Shown: positions 33,813-41,434, counted from the stretch's first letter. The stretch is 44,599 bases of DNA from an uncultured Prevotellaceae bacterium (GCA_902781315.1 CACZIT010000026.1:1-44599), one strand, 5' to 3'. Made by a program: numbers and translations. The notes: generated by a model not told the origin, from the letters alone.

Positions 33813-34044
33813 CCTGTATGTACATACAAAAATAGGTGCAGAAACAGTACGCTGATGAAGTATCAGCGCGACAACAACCTGTATGTACATACAAAAATAG
33901 GTGCAGAAACAGTTTGCCTTCACGGTGATGATGTCGCCCTCGCCTGTATGTACATACAAAAATAGGTGCAGAAACAGTGCAGGGACTTCGAGGGTGAGAA
34001 GCAGAAAGCCTGTATGTACAGACAAAAATAGGTGCAGAAACAGT
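33813..34044. CRISPR. Orphan CRISPR array, 4 repeats and 3 spacers
   Basis: 36-bp repeats at 33813-33848, 33878-33913, 33943-33978 and 34009-34044, with spacers of 29, 29 and 30 bp. Each repeat starts CCTGTATGTACATACA, has a short A-rich middle and ends GGTGCAGAAACAGT. It contains the palindrome TGTATGTACATACA. The first three repeats are identical; the last has one change (GTACAGAC) that breaks the palindrome, suggesting that the trailer end is on the right. The spacers are unrelated to each other and richer in GC than the repeats. No cas gene is present in the window. Confidence 0.88.
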
Positions 34045-34155
34045 TTACTAATCTCCCTTTGGATGGGCGAACAATATGCATATAGGGATAATATGCACCA
34101 TATAATCCTCACACTATTCACTTTATCGAGGGGAGTCGTGGTGGATTTACAAAAG

Positions 34156-35430
34156 CTATTTCATGATTTCAACATCATCAAGTCCCCAGTGTTGCCATAT
34201 TGATTTAAAAGGGCATAAATCTCCATTGCCTTCTTTATGCTTCCACGGACATTTAAAGCATGTTTCATCAATTCTAACGACATTAGGACTATTGTTACAC
34301 CAAGGCATTAACTCACATTGAGTTTTGCCTTCTACTAACACCTTATATATTTGATGAAAGACTTTTAAAAAAGGCATGCTTTCACTATCGCTACCTTCTG
34401 GATCCACAGTGAAGTATTCGTGCTTTACGGTTTCAATAAGAGGGCTGCCAGCAAAATGTAATATTGCGTGAAAGTATAAATTATCCTTTACATATCCGTT
34501 GTCGACAATGTCAAGCCAAAACATTGGCTCTGTTTTCCTTAGTTCTATCGCATAATCAAAAATAACATCTAACCATTTATGGTAATCCGCAAAGCGTTCG
34601 TCTTGCAACAAAGAATGCAAATTGCTTCTAACAAATTCAATATGATTTATAAATGTATCTAAAACTCCAGCTTTCTCATTTAAGTCGAAAGTTTCCCAAT
34701 TATAGTCAAGGAAATAGAATAGTTCGTCTGGCGTAGAAGGCAAAAAATGTACTTGTTTGAGCCATCTAAGTATATTTACATACTCTGCTCCAGGATTTGA
34801 TGACATTAAAGCCTTGTCACAGAGCACCAGTATATTGCGTCGGTCATCTAATAATTGTGGGTAAATGAAATTTGCAACTTTTATTGCAGTACAATATGGG
34901 TGATCGGGCGACTCTTCATAATCTTTTGTAATGAATTGCTCTATCATATACGCCATTCCTTCATATATCTCACGTGCGCCAAAAGTGCAAGTGCCATCAA
35001 GGCCGTTTTCGTTTCTGTACGACAAACTAATGGATTCAACTTGTCGTTTTTCGTCTATCTGGAAATAATCACTATCTACCTTAACTATATGAAGATGGCT
35101 AATATCATCCGTATCACCCCAGACAAGGTTACTTATTAAGGCATTATTACGAACTACTGTATTTAGAACGTCTTCTGGCAAAGGAATAGTTACACGAGAG
35201 TTCGCTGATATCCGTAACCAGTCAACCAGGTTTGCTAATACGGATAGTTCCGAGTTTATGCGTTCTAGCCCATATATCGTAGTAAAGCTTTGAAGATAAT
35301 GTATATACTCATGTATGAACAGAGATATCTCCCTGTCAGTCATGTTCTCACCATAAGTTAATGCATCAATCTTCATACAAAAATACGATAGGAGATATGA
35401 GCCAAATGTAGATTTATTTAAGTCTTTCAT
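34156..35430 (-). CDS. Uncharacterised HExxH protein, putative metallopeptidase
   Basis: 424 residues, no signal peptide. SLFIHEYIHYLQS near residue 38 is an HExxH zinc-peptidase motif. REIYEGMAYMIEQF near 150 could give the third, acidic zinc ligand of a gluzincin. The C terminus has a Cys group (CELMPWC, then CFKCPWKHKEGNGDLC) able to bind a second zinc or a cluster. I do not recognise a named family. The gene is AT-rich. It is last in the run zinc-ribbon protein, CTD-like protein, HExxH protein, and ends 112 bp from the CRISPR array. A role in defence or in stress proteolysis is possible; neither is shown. Confidence 0.75.
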   Translation of the reverse strand: MKDLNKSTFGSYLLSYFCMKIDALTYGENMTDREISLFIHEYIHYLQSFTTIYGLERINSELSVLANLVDWLRISANSRVTIPLPEDVLNTVVRNNALISNLVWGDTDDISHLHIVKVDSDYFQIDEKRQVESISLSYRNENGLDGTCTFGAREIYEGMAYMIEQFITKDYEESPDHPYCTAIKVANFIYPQLLDDRRNILVLCDKALMSSNPGAEYVNILRWLKQVHFLPSTPDELFYFLDYNWETFDLNEKAGVLDTFINHIEFVRSNLHSLLQDERFADYHKWLDVIFDYAIELRKTEPMFWLDIVDNGYVKDNLYFHAILHFAGSPLIETVKHEYFTVDPEGSDSESMPFLKVFHQIYKVLVEGKTQCELMPWCNNSPNVVRIDETCFKCPWKHKEGNGDLCPFKSIWQHWGLDDVEIMK

Positions 35431-35525
35431 AATCCATATTATTATGCTTAGCTATAGTAGTAATTGAATTTAGTGTCGATTTCAGCCTCAATTGTTTGGA
35501 ATCTAATTGTCATTTCCTTGTTAAC

Positions 35526-35875
35526 TCACCATGCAACTCCCAACTTGCTCAGAGCTTTTTTAGTGCGAAGCAGTGTGTCACAGCCGACATTTTCCAAATC
35601 TAACAACTCGCCTGGAGTTAGTGACAGAAATCTTCCTATGTGTTGATGTTTCGTTTTTGGAGAGCTTTTTTCAATCGGCGTGCCAATGATACCTTAGTTC
35701 CAAATTCTCTGTATAAATCATCCAAAGTGTATTTCAATTTGAAGTCTGGCTCTATAACCAAAGGAGAATATACAGGGGTAACCGTTTCTGATTCACTCAG
35801 CGAAAGATAATCTTTGATTTCTTTCACCTCCTTTTTTATGTTCTGCAATTTATTAATAAGTTCCTTTTTTGTCAT
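35526..35875 (-). pseudogene. RpoA-CTD-like small protein gene with a -1 type frameshift
   Basis: The first frame (35636-35875) gives 79 residues starting MTKKELINKLQNIKKEV and stops after ALQKRNINT. In another frame the sequence continues at once with IGRFLSLTPGELLDLENVG, CDTLLRTKKALSKLGVAW, stop at 35526-35528. Together they rebuild a helix-hairpin-helix domain very like the RNA polymerase alpha C-terminal domain (NTIGxFLxLTPxxLLxLxNVGxxTL). One missing base near 35637-35640 explains the break. It may be a real mutation, a sequencing error or programmed frameshifting. It sits 5 nt after the zinc-ribbon gene. Confidence 0.7.
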
Positions 35876-35880
35876 GGTTG

Positions 35881-36807
35881 TTACCTATAGAAAACAAAAA
35901 TACAAGACACTAATGACAACAAACCTGTCATCATGAGTAGCAGAGTCACCATGCATCCAGAACTATTGTACGGGGTGATATCAACATTCTTGCGCGAACA
36001 AATCTGGTCTATCTTTTCTGAAGCTGCGGATTTGTCGCAATTATCTATTCTCTGAATTGCTTGTAAAACTCCTCCTTCCTTTCCAACTTTTTTCAGAGCT
36101 TTAATCACTTTGTCGTCAGAAATTTGGCCTTTATCGTCAAGAATATTGCAGACATATAGGTAACCATCAGGCGTGTTTTGCTTTTTCTTTTCATCTTCTA
36201 CATGCTTTATGAAGTCAGAAGATGATTTCTTCGTACAGATGAAAATAATTTGCACTTTGTGAGTATATACATCCCAAAAGGTGATAGTAAAGAGATAGTT
36301 TCCAATCGTTTTAGAACCTAAGCCTGTAAGGCCACCCACGATAGCGCCAGCCGGCCCCAATAGCAACCACCCCGCAGCAGCTCTTCCTAATATAGACTTG
36401 CCTTCGGATGAGAGTTGCTGATGAGAAACGCTTTTTAATTCTATTATCTGTTCATAGCTTATAGGAAAAATATTAAACCCAGAATGAATGCTTATGCCAT
36501 TTGTACGTGCTGCAATGTTGACCTTGCCTTCTGGTATGTAATTGGTTGCATTAATCTCAGACACGAAATATGCATCTGTTATTTCTGGAACGCTGAATAA
36601 GCTCAGCTGTTTACCCACATCCATTAAGGTTGGAAGTTGAGGGAAAGCTTCATTGGCAGCCATTGCATTCGAGGCTGATGGAACAGCCGAAGTCATTGAC
36701 GCAAAACTACTGGCCGTATTACTATTAATCGGGTATCCGCACTTAGGGCATGACACGGCAACACTTGATACTTCATTGCCGCATTCGGGACATTTTATTA
36801 GAGCCAT
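35881..36807 (-). CDS. Zinc-ribbon membrane protein of unknown function
   Basis: 308 residues. It starts MALIKCPECGNEVSSVAVSC then PKCG, a CxxC...CxxC zinc ribbon. After a Ser/Ala-rich linker comes a beta-rich, PH/GRAM-like part (residues about 75-205) containing a short Gly-rich hydrophobic segment (GWLLLGPAGAIVGGLTGLG). The C terminus is a membrane anchor (TLLLMMTGLLSLVSCIFVFY). It begins the three-gene run and is AT-rich like its partners. Similar zinc-ribbon plus PH-like membrane proteins are common in bacteria without known roles. Confidence 0.75.
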   Translation of the reverse strand: MALIKCPECGNEVSSVAVSCPKCGYPINSNTASSFASMTSAVPSASNAMAANEAFPQLPTLMDVGKQLSLFSVPEITDAYFVSEINATNYIPEGKVNIAARTNGISIHSGFNIFPISYEQIIELKSVSHQQLSSEGKSILGRAAAGWLLLGPAGAIVGGLTGLGSKTIGNYLFTITFWDVYTHKVQIIFICTKKSSSDFIKHVEDEKKKQNTPDGYLYVCNILDDKGQISDDKVIKALKKVGKEGGVLQAIQRIDNCDKSAASEKIDQICSRKNVDITPYNSSGCMVTLLLMMTGLLSLVSCIFVFYR

Positions 36808-36852
36808 ATGTATACAATATTTAGAAATTTGACTATTATTCTTTTAATGAAA

Positions 36853-36996
36853 AAACGTGAGCAATCTACTTCGCTTACGTTTCTGAGGCATTGGGGAAAG
36901 CCTATCACCTTAAACGAGTAAATGCCCACGCCGAAAAGCGTGAACTATCTACTTCAGTTCTTGGTGATTTCATCTAATTCCCCAATTATCAGAAAC
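36853..36996. other. Nested inverted-repeat element with two matching hairpin loops
   Basis: Three nested stems: GTTTCTGA (36879-36886) with TCAGAAAC (36989-36996), TTGGGGAA (36891-36898) with TTCCCCAA (36978-36985), and ATCACC (36904-36909) with GGTGAT (36963-36968). Inside lies CACGC / GCGTG (36927-36942). Two hairpins, AAACGTGAGC / GCTTACGTTT (36853-36882) and GAACT / AGTTC (36942-36960), both present the same loop ATCTACTTC. The first hairpin shares GTTT with the outer stem, so the two are alternatives. It lies between the DUF2442 gene and the zinc-ribbon operon. Confidence 0.7.
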
Positions 36997-37103
36997 AAGA
37001 ATCAAAAGTGGACGTTCAGTCTTATGTTCTTATATTCTTATATCTTTATCTGTCCATTGGTATATCAGTTTTTAGAGTTACACCTTATATTATGTATACA
37101 CGG

Positions 37104-37361
37104 CTATGCGGCATGCCCCATCTCGTAAAGATGTTCGGGGGCGATGTCAATGCTGCCGTCGAGCCAACAAACCGTCCATCCGTCAAGGTCGAAACGGTCG
37201 AACACTGCTCTGTCGCGCAGTGGGGCAAAGAACTTATACTTCTCAATGAGCGGCAGGCAGTCGAAGATGCGCTCGCAGCCATCATTGAAAGTCAGGTGCA
37301 GCCTATAACCATCAAGGGCGCGGGCGGCTGTAACCCATTTTAGTGAATTTGTCTGTTCCAT
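37104..37361 (-). CDS. DUF2442 protein
   Basis: 85 residues. The fold (YRLHLTFNDGCERIFDCLPL, then the end GSIDIAPEHLYEMG) matches DUF2442, often the second gene of a DUF4160-DUF2442 pair. It starts 3 nt after the DUF4160 gene. The pair is frequently listed as toxin-antitoxin-like because of size, coupling and mobility; its activity is unproven. Confidence 0.9.
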   Translation of the reverse strand: MEQTNSLKWVTAARALDGYRLHLTFNDGCERIFDCLPLIEKYKFFAPLRDRAVFDRFDLDGWTVCWLDGSIDIAPEHLYEMGHAA

Positions 37362-37364
37362 ACG

Positions 37365-37622
37365 CTAATCCAGAGGGGCTATTTTTACCAGAGTCTCACC
37401 ATTCTCCATGCGTTCCCAGTTCATCATCAGTTCTTCCTTATGCTGGTCGAGCCACTCGAAGACCAGATGCAACGCACGACGTGGCATCTGCCCTGTCACT
37501 CTACCCGTCTGAATGTCGATGGTGGCACGATACTCATTGTAGCGCACGTGGAAGTGCGGCGGATTGTGGTCGGGCAGATACATCGCAATGACGATTCCGT
37601 AGAAATGGCAAATTTCTGGCAT
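37365..37622 (-). CDS. DUF4160 protein
   Basis: 85 residues with the typical sequence FYGIVIAMYLPDHNPPHFHV near the N terminus, followed by RYNEYRATIDIQTG and a helical end (RRALHLVFEWLDQHKEEL). The HxPPHFHV element is diagnostic for DUF4160. It is coupled to DUF2442. The GC content is higher than in the island genes, so this pair may be separate from the CRISPR-side operon. Confidence 0.92.
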   Translation of the reverse strand: MPEICHFYGIVIAMYLPDHNPPHFHVRYNEYRATIDIQTGRVTGQMPRRALHLVFEWLDQHKEELMMNWERMENGETLVKIAPLD

Positions 37623-37853
37623 GTACTCTTTTTTAATAATTACGGCACAAAGTTACAAAATCTTTTTGATAAAAATAACACTTTGCTCCTATATTTCCAT
37701 TTTTTTAATCCCTGCATTATAGCCGCCCCATATCAAGGGGCTCTAAATATATAATATGTAGGTGAAAAAGCCCTAAACTTAAAAAATGAATCGGTGCTGA
37801 TACCACTATGTTCTCAGTAGCATCAGCACCTGAATTGTTATCCTTGGCATCTT

Positions 37854-37975
37854 TTACCCCAGAACCTGGTTGCTCTTGTCACTCTCGGTTGCGTAGAAGT
37901 CTACTAATGCCTTCCGCTCAACTTTGCCGCTTGCCTAAGCAAGAACTCCATGCGGTCTTGCATTCTGAATTCCAT
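37854..37975 (-). pseudogene. Remnant small ORF behind the second operator/promoter
   Basis: Starts MEFRMQDRMEFLLRQAAKLS and stops at 37904. A shifted frame continues KALVDFYATESDKSNQVLG and stops at 37854. The two parts read as one helical peptide of about 40 residues broken by a single frameshift. The family is not recognised. It is the only coding-like sequence found just downstream of the promoter at 38090-38140. Confidence 0.35.
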
Positions 37976-38089
37976 TGTCGTATTTGTTTTAAGTTTGATG
38001 GTGCAATGATGCGATTAAGCAAGAGCAGAGCCAAACTCGTTTAAGCCATGCCAAGTGTAAGCATCTTCGCAGTCGTCCTATTTCGGCTG

Positions 38090-38140
38090 CAAAGGTACGA
38101 CAATCCCCCGAAACTGCATTAATACAATTTTCGGGGGATT
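38090..38140 (-). promoter_or_regulatory. Second copy of the inverted-repeat operator and promoter
   Basis: TACCTTTG -7 box (38090-38097), 4-nt gap, AATCCCCCGAAA (38102-38113), 15-nt centre, TTTCGGGGGATT (38129-38140), identical in layout to 31645-31695. It points left into a region with only gene remnants (37.8-38.0 kb). The AraC gene ends 25 bp to its right. Confidence 0.75.
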
Positions 38141-38165
38141 TTTCCAAAATCGGATATTCGTACCG

Positions 38166-39005
38166 TTACTCTCTGAAATCACTCGGTTTGGCACCTAAAT
38201 TCGTCTGTACATAGCGACTGAAATGCGAGAGCGAGGAGAAGCCGAACATGTCGCTGATGTCTGTAAACGAATAACGGAATCCCGACCTTCGGTCGCCTAC
38301 CCGTAGTCTTTCTCTCAACAATCGGCTGATGTCAAGCGACGTGTAGCGGGTAATCCAGAACGCTGCCGGCAGACCGCTAACTTTCTTGCAAACCTCGCTC
38401 AGATATTTCGAAGTGACGCAAAGTTTGTCGGCATAGTAGCCGATGTCACGGTTCTGACGGAAGTCGCCACGTTCGAGCATCGCCATGAACTCCTCCATCA
38501 GCTGATATTGTTGGGAGGTGATTTTGTCTGCTGGATACAACTTAGAATGGAAGTCGAAGAAGTCGATGATCATGCACTCCACGGCATTCATCAGCGCATC
38601 GTGGCGGAAATGATGGTCGGTCTGCCTGAGTCGTCGTTTCACGGCATCAAAATTCAGACGGCATATCTTCTGTTGCTCGGGCTTCAACTTCATGATGGGG
38701 TTCTGAAACAGAAAGAGCTGGCCTCGCATGCCGTAGTTGCTCTGGGGCGTGCTGAGCTCGATGAACTTTTGCGTCACATAGATGACATCCACGCGGAAAT
38801 CCGGGCTCTCCTCCAGGTTCATCACCAAATCGCCACGACGGACTATAATCAGGCAGTCGCCAGCCTCGAAGCGGAACGCCTGCCCGTTGCGCTCGAACGT
38901 GCAATACCCTTCGTGGCAATAGGCATGGCAAAGGTAGTCGGAAAACTGTGCCTCACCGATTCTCTTCAACGTGTTGTCTACGATAATATGCTGAATCGTT
39001 TCCAT
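38166..39005 (-). CDS. AraC-family transcriptional regulator
   Basis: 279 residues. Residues about 1-130 form a cupin-like sensor (YCHEGYCTFERNGQAFRFEA, GDCLIIVRRGDL). The last 100 residues hold two helix-turn-helix units: IGYYADKLCVTSKYLSEVCK and FTDISDMFGFSSLSHFSRYV. Between them, after ISRLLRE, about ten extra residues (RLRVGDRRSGFRY) occur compared with the AraC remnant at 24978 (SLLNDTTKTLMEV). They are encoded by a small palindrome (CGACC-ttc-GGTCG, 38283-38295). The promoter lies at 39065-39096. It is the likely regulator of the nearby redox genes. Confidence 0.92.
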   Translation of the reverse strand: METIQHIIVDNTLKRIGEAQFSDYLCHAYCHEGYCTFERNGQAFRFEAGDCLIIVRRGDLVMNLEESPDFRVDVIYVTQKFIELSTPQSNYGMRGQLFLFQNPIMKLKPEQQKICRLNFDAVKRRLRQTDHHFRHDALMNAVECMIIDFFDFHSKLYPADKITSQQYQLMEEFMAMLERGDFRQNRDIGYYADKLCVTSKYLSEVCKKVSGLPAAFWITRYTSLDISRLLRERLRVGDRRSGFRYSFTDISDMFGFSSLSHFSRYVQTNLGAKPSDFRE

Positions 39006-39064
39006 ATACTTTCTTCTGCAGGTTGTACGTCGAGATATCTTGTTTCATGCTGCTAATTCTGCGT

Positions 39065-39096
39065 CAAAGGTAGTAAAAATAATACCAAATCGCAAA
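39065..39096 (-). promoter_or_regulatory. Promoter of the AraC gene
   Basis: On the minus strand TTTG (39093-39096), 20 nt, TACCTTTG (39065-39072). It is about 60 nt upstream of the start codon. Confidence 0.7.
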
Positions 39097-39428
39097 AAAA
39101 ACTTGCAAAATAACGCACAACATGCGACGTTTCAACCAGAATAATAGCAAGAAAGCATCTTTTAATTATAAAGAAAGTGTGACGTGAGTTGGATGAAAAT
39201 GACCGTCTGAATGCAAGCAACTACTAGAAAAATGCTGAAACAATATGTCACTTGTTACAGAAGGACGTAAACTGTTCGCTTTCAGAGAATTATGCGTATG
39301 ATATGATGAAAAGGATGTCACACCGAGAAAAACGCTACTGTTCAGTGATTTATGAACAATACGACAAAGACAGGGTGTATAGAAAATGGTGGAATAAAAC
39401 GGAGAACAGCTTACCAGATTAATTACCA
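39097..39428. other. Non-coding stretch left of the 22-bp tandem repeats
   Basis: No supported gene. A 39-codon plus-strand frame at 39303-39422 (MMKRMSHREKRYCSVIYEQY...) is highly charged, but has no visible promoter or family. The antisense open frame at 39166-39660 is built from tandem repeats and a flavodoxin fragment. Confidence 0.5.
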
Positions 39429-39592
39429 CGGCGTGGTAATACTTGTACCAGCACGTGGTAATACTTGTACCAGCACGTGGTAATACTTGTACCAGCACGT
39501 GGTAATACTTGTACCAGCACGTGGTAATACTATTACCAGGCCGTGGTAAAGATATTATCAGGCCGCGGTAAAGATTCTTTCTGGCCGTGGTT
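39429..39592. repeat. 22-bp tandem repeat array, about seven units
   Basis: Units such as GCACGTGGTAATACTTGTAC plus CA start at 39451, 39473 and 39495. A variant starts at 39517 (ACTATTACCA), and more degraded units start at 39539 and 39561 with GGCCGTGG or GGCCGCGG. Each central unit holds CACGTG. The graded decay from centre to right suggests expansion on the left. The array directly abuts a flavodoxin fragment. Confidence 0.9.
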
Positions 39593-39596
39593 GGTT

Positions 39597-39740
39597 CTGC
39601 CTTTGAAGCATTCAAGAATTTACCTTCTTTCCAATTCAGCTGTGGGTAGGCAGCTTTCAAGCCTGCACACGCTTTCTTGATGCAGCTGCCGCCCGATATA
39701 GCGAGGGGTATTATCGGCTTGCCCTGGAAGTCGTAAGCTA
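39597..39740 (-). pseudogene. C-terminal flavodoxin fragment
   Basis: Right after the monooxygenase stop the minus strand reads AYDFQGKPIIPLAISGGSCI, then KKACAGLKAAYPQLNWKEGK and FLNASKAE, where it runs into the tandem repeats. The FxGKxIIPxAxSGGSxI and LKxAYP segments belong to the flavodoxin/NADPH-quinone-oxidoreductase-like fold. Both the N-terminal two-thirds and the final helix are missing. Confidence 0.65.
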
Positions 39741-40130
39741 TCTTTGTTTGTTGAATATCAGTTTCATTGTCTCGGGGTCGAGCGGCTGCATCGTGGGCAG
39801 CTTCAGGCTCTTCACCATGTGCATGGTGCCCTGCTTGTACTTCTGGAAGTGCTCTGTCTTGATGTGGCGCTGATAGGCTTCCTCGGAAGCATAGATTTCG
39901 AGGATGCGAATCTGCGTGGAGTCCTCGGCACTCTGCATCGGGAAGAGGCAGATGACTCCGGGCTCGCGCTCCACGCTCAGGCGGTCCACCTCGTTGGCAA
40001 ACGTCAGATACTCCTTCAAATACTCAGGATAGACTTCGATTTCGGCCAGTCGCACGATCATCGAATCTTGTGCCATAGTCGTAGCGGATAGCACAAGGGC
40101 GAACAACATGAGGAATAGTTTCTGTTTCAT
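39738..40130 (-). CDS. Secreted antibiotic-biosynthesis-monooxygenase-like (YgiN/ABM) protein
   Basis: 130 residues from MKQKLFLMLFALVLSATTMA with a signal peptide; the frame extends 13 codons upstream into the AKR gene's end, but this Met is the natural start. The mature part is an ABM ferredoxin-like fold (VRLAEIEVYPEYLKEYLTFA, EPGVICLFPM, ILEIYASEEAYQRHIKTEHF) with the conserved His near the end of that block. It starts 11 nt after the AKR stop, so the two are coupled. Family members act on quinols or related compounds; the secreted form here suggests a periplasmic role. Confidence 0.88.
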   Translation of the reverse strand: MKQKLFLMLFALVLSATTMAQDSMIVRLAEIEVYPEYLKEYLTFANEVDRLSVEREPGVICLFPMQSAEDSTQIRILEIYASEEAYQRHIKTEHFQKYKQGTMHMVKSLKLPTMQPLDPETMKLIFNKQR

Positions 40131-40141
40131 CTTAGCTGTTT

Positions 40142-41176
40142 TTATTTGTTTTTTCTTGCCGATACCCATACGGGTTCCTCGTTCATCACGGGCTTGTTCA
40201 CGGCCATGACGCCGGAGAGGTTGTGCGGCACGTAGGGCTCTTCCAGATAGCTGATATCGTCAGCCGAGAGGTGGACGTCGATGGCCTTTACGGCGCCTTC
40301 GATGTGGTGCAGTTTCGTGGCTCCAACGATGGGCGACTCCACTTTCGTCAATAGCCAAGCCAGCGCTATCTGCGTCATCTCCACGCCGTAGCGGTCGGCC
40401 AGTTCCACGACGCGCTCCACGATGCGGTTGTCCTGCTCGGCGGTGCTATCGTACTTGAAGTGCATGAACGAATCCTCCTGCTGACGCTTTGAGGTCTCGC
40501 CCGGTCGCTTGGCCAGCTTACCGGAAGCCAGCGCGCTGTAGGGAGTCATGGCGATGTTTTCCTCGCGGCAGAAGGGGAACATCTCGCGCTCCTCCTCGCG
40601 CATGATGAGGTTGTAGTGGTTCTGCACGCTGATGAACTTCGCCCAACCGCGTCGTTCGGCCAGCGCGTTCATCTTCGCCACCTGATAGGCGTAGGCATTG
40701 GCAATGCCGATGTAGCGAGCCTTGCCCGAGCGCACGGCCTCGTTCATGCCTTCCAGGATTTCCTCGGCAGGAGTCTTGTAGTCCCAGATGTGGTAGATGT
40801 AGAGATCTACATAATCCATGCCGAGATGCTCCAGGCTGCTGTTGATATTATTGAGCACGTGCTGCCAGCCATCGATACCCTGCTGGATTTCCTCGTCGGT
40901 GCGTGGCAGGAACTTCGTGGCCACCACGACGTCTTCGCGTCGGGCCATGTCGCGCAGGGCACGCCCAACGAATTGTTCTGAAGTGCCCAGTTGATAGGCG
41001 ATGGCCGTATCGAAGAAGTTCACGCCCAGATTGAGCGAGCGGCGTATGATTTCACGTGTCGGCTCCTCGCCAATCGTCCAAGAATGTTGTCCGATGCTGG
41101 CATCGCCGAAGCCCATGCAGCCAAGGCAGATGCGCGACACGCGGAGGTCGGAGTTTCCAAGTTTAACGTATTCCAT
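40142..41176 (-). CDS. Aldo/keto reductase (YhdN/Tas-like)
   Basis: 344 residues. It begins MEYVKLGNSDLRVSRICLGC. The catalytic Asp and Tyr are in NFFDTAIAYQLGTSEQFVG, Lys in VVVATKF and His in DLYIYHIWDYKT. The cofactor end block is SPIVGATKLHHIEG. It belongs to a different AKR subgroup from the gene at 26246. A TACCTTTG -7 box lies at 41215-41222, about 40 nt upstream. It is transcribed with the secreted monooxygenase gene. Confidence 0.95.
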   Translation of the reverse strand: MEYVKLGNSDLRVSRICLGCMGFGDASIGQHSWTIGEEPTREIIRRSLNLGVNFFDTAIAYQLGTSEQFVGRALRDMARREDVVVATKFLPRTDEEIQQGIDGWQHVLNNINSSLEHLGMDYVDLYIYHIWDYKTPAEEILEGMNEAVRSGKARYIGIANAYAYQVAKMNALAERRGWAKFISVQNHYNLIMREEEREMFPFCREENIAMTPYSALASGKLAKRPGETSKRQQEDSFMHFKYDSTAEQDNRIVERVVELADRYGVEMTQIALAWLLTKVESPIVGATKLHHIEGAVKAIDVHLSADDISYLEEPYVPHNLSGVMAVNKPVMNEEPVWVSARKNK

Positions 41177-41434
41177 ATCTTCTCAATTTGTTTGTTAAGT
41201 TGCTTAACCGAGTGCAAAGGTACAGAGATTTATGCAAACAAAGCGTAAATGATTTACTGATTTATCAACCTTTTTTACGGATTCACAGAATATTCCTTGC
41301 AGTTTTGTCACCTCCTTTCAGTATATCTGTGTGAAAACTTTTGTCTTTGCTTTGCATTTCGCTCACTTATTCGTCGCTCGGCGACGTTAGGAGACGCTTT
41401 CGTAGCGCAGCGGAGAAAGAACTTTGGCTCTGCT

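Noticed and set aside
33789-34121. 110-codon minus-strand frame across the CRISPR array
   Set aside because: It is just the repeats read as codons (LFLHLFLYVHTG repeats).
39303-39422. 39-codon plus-strand frame with charged residues
   Set aside because: No promoter, no homologue recalled, and it ends at the tandem repeats.
39166-39660. 164-codon minus-strand frame
   Set aside because: Made of a flavodoxin fragment and translated 22-bp tandem repeats; not a functional gene.
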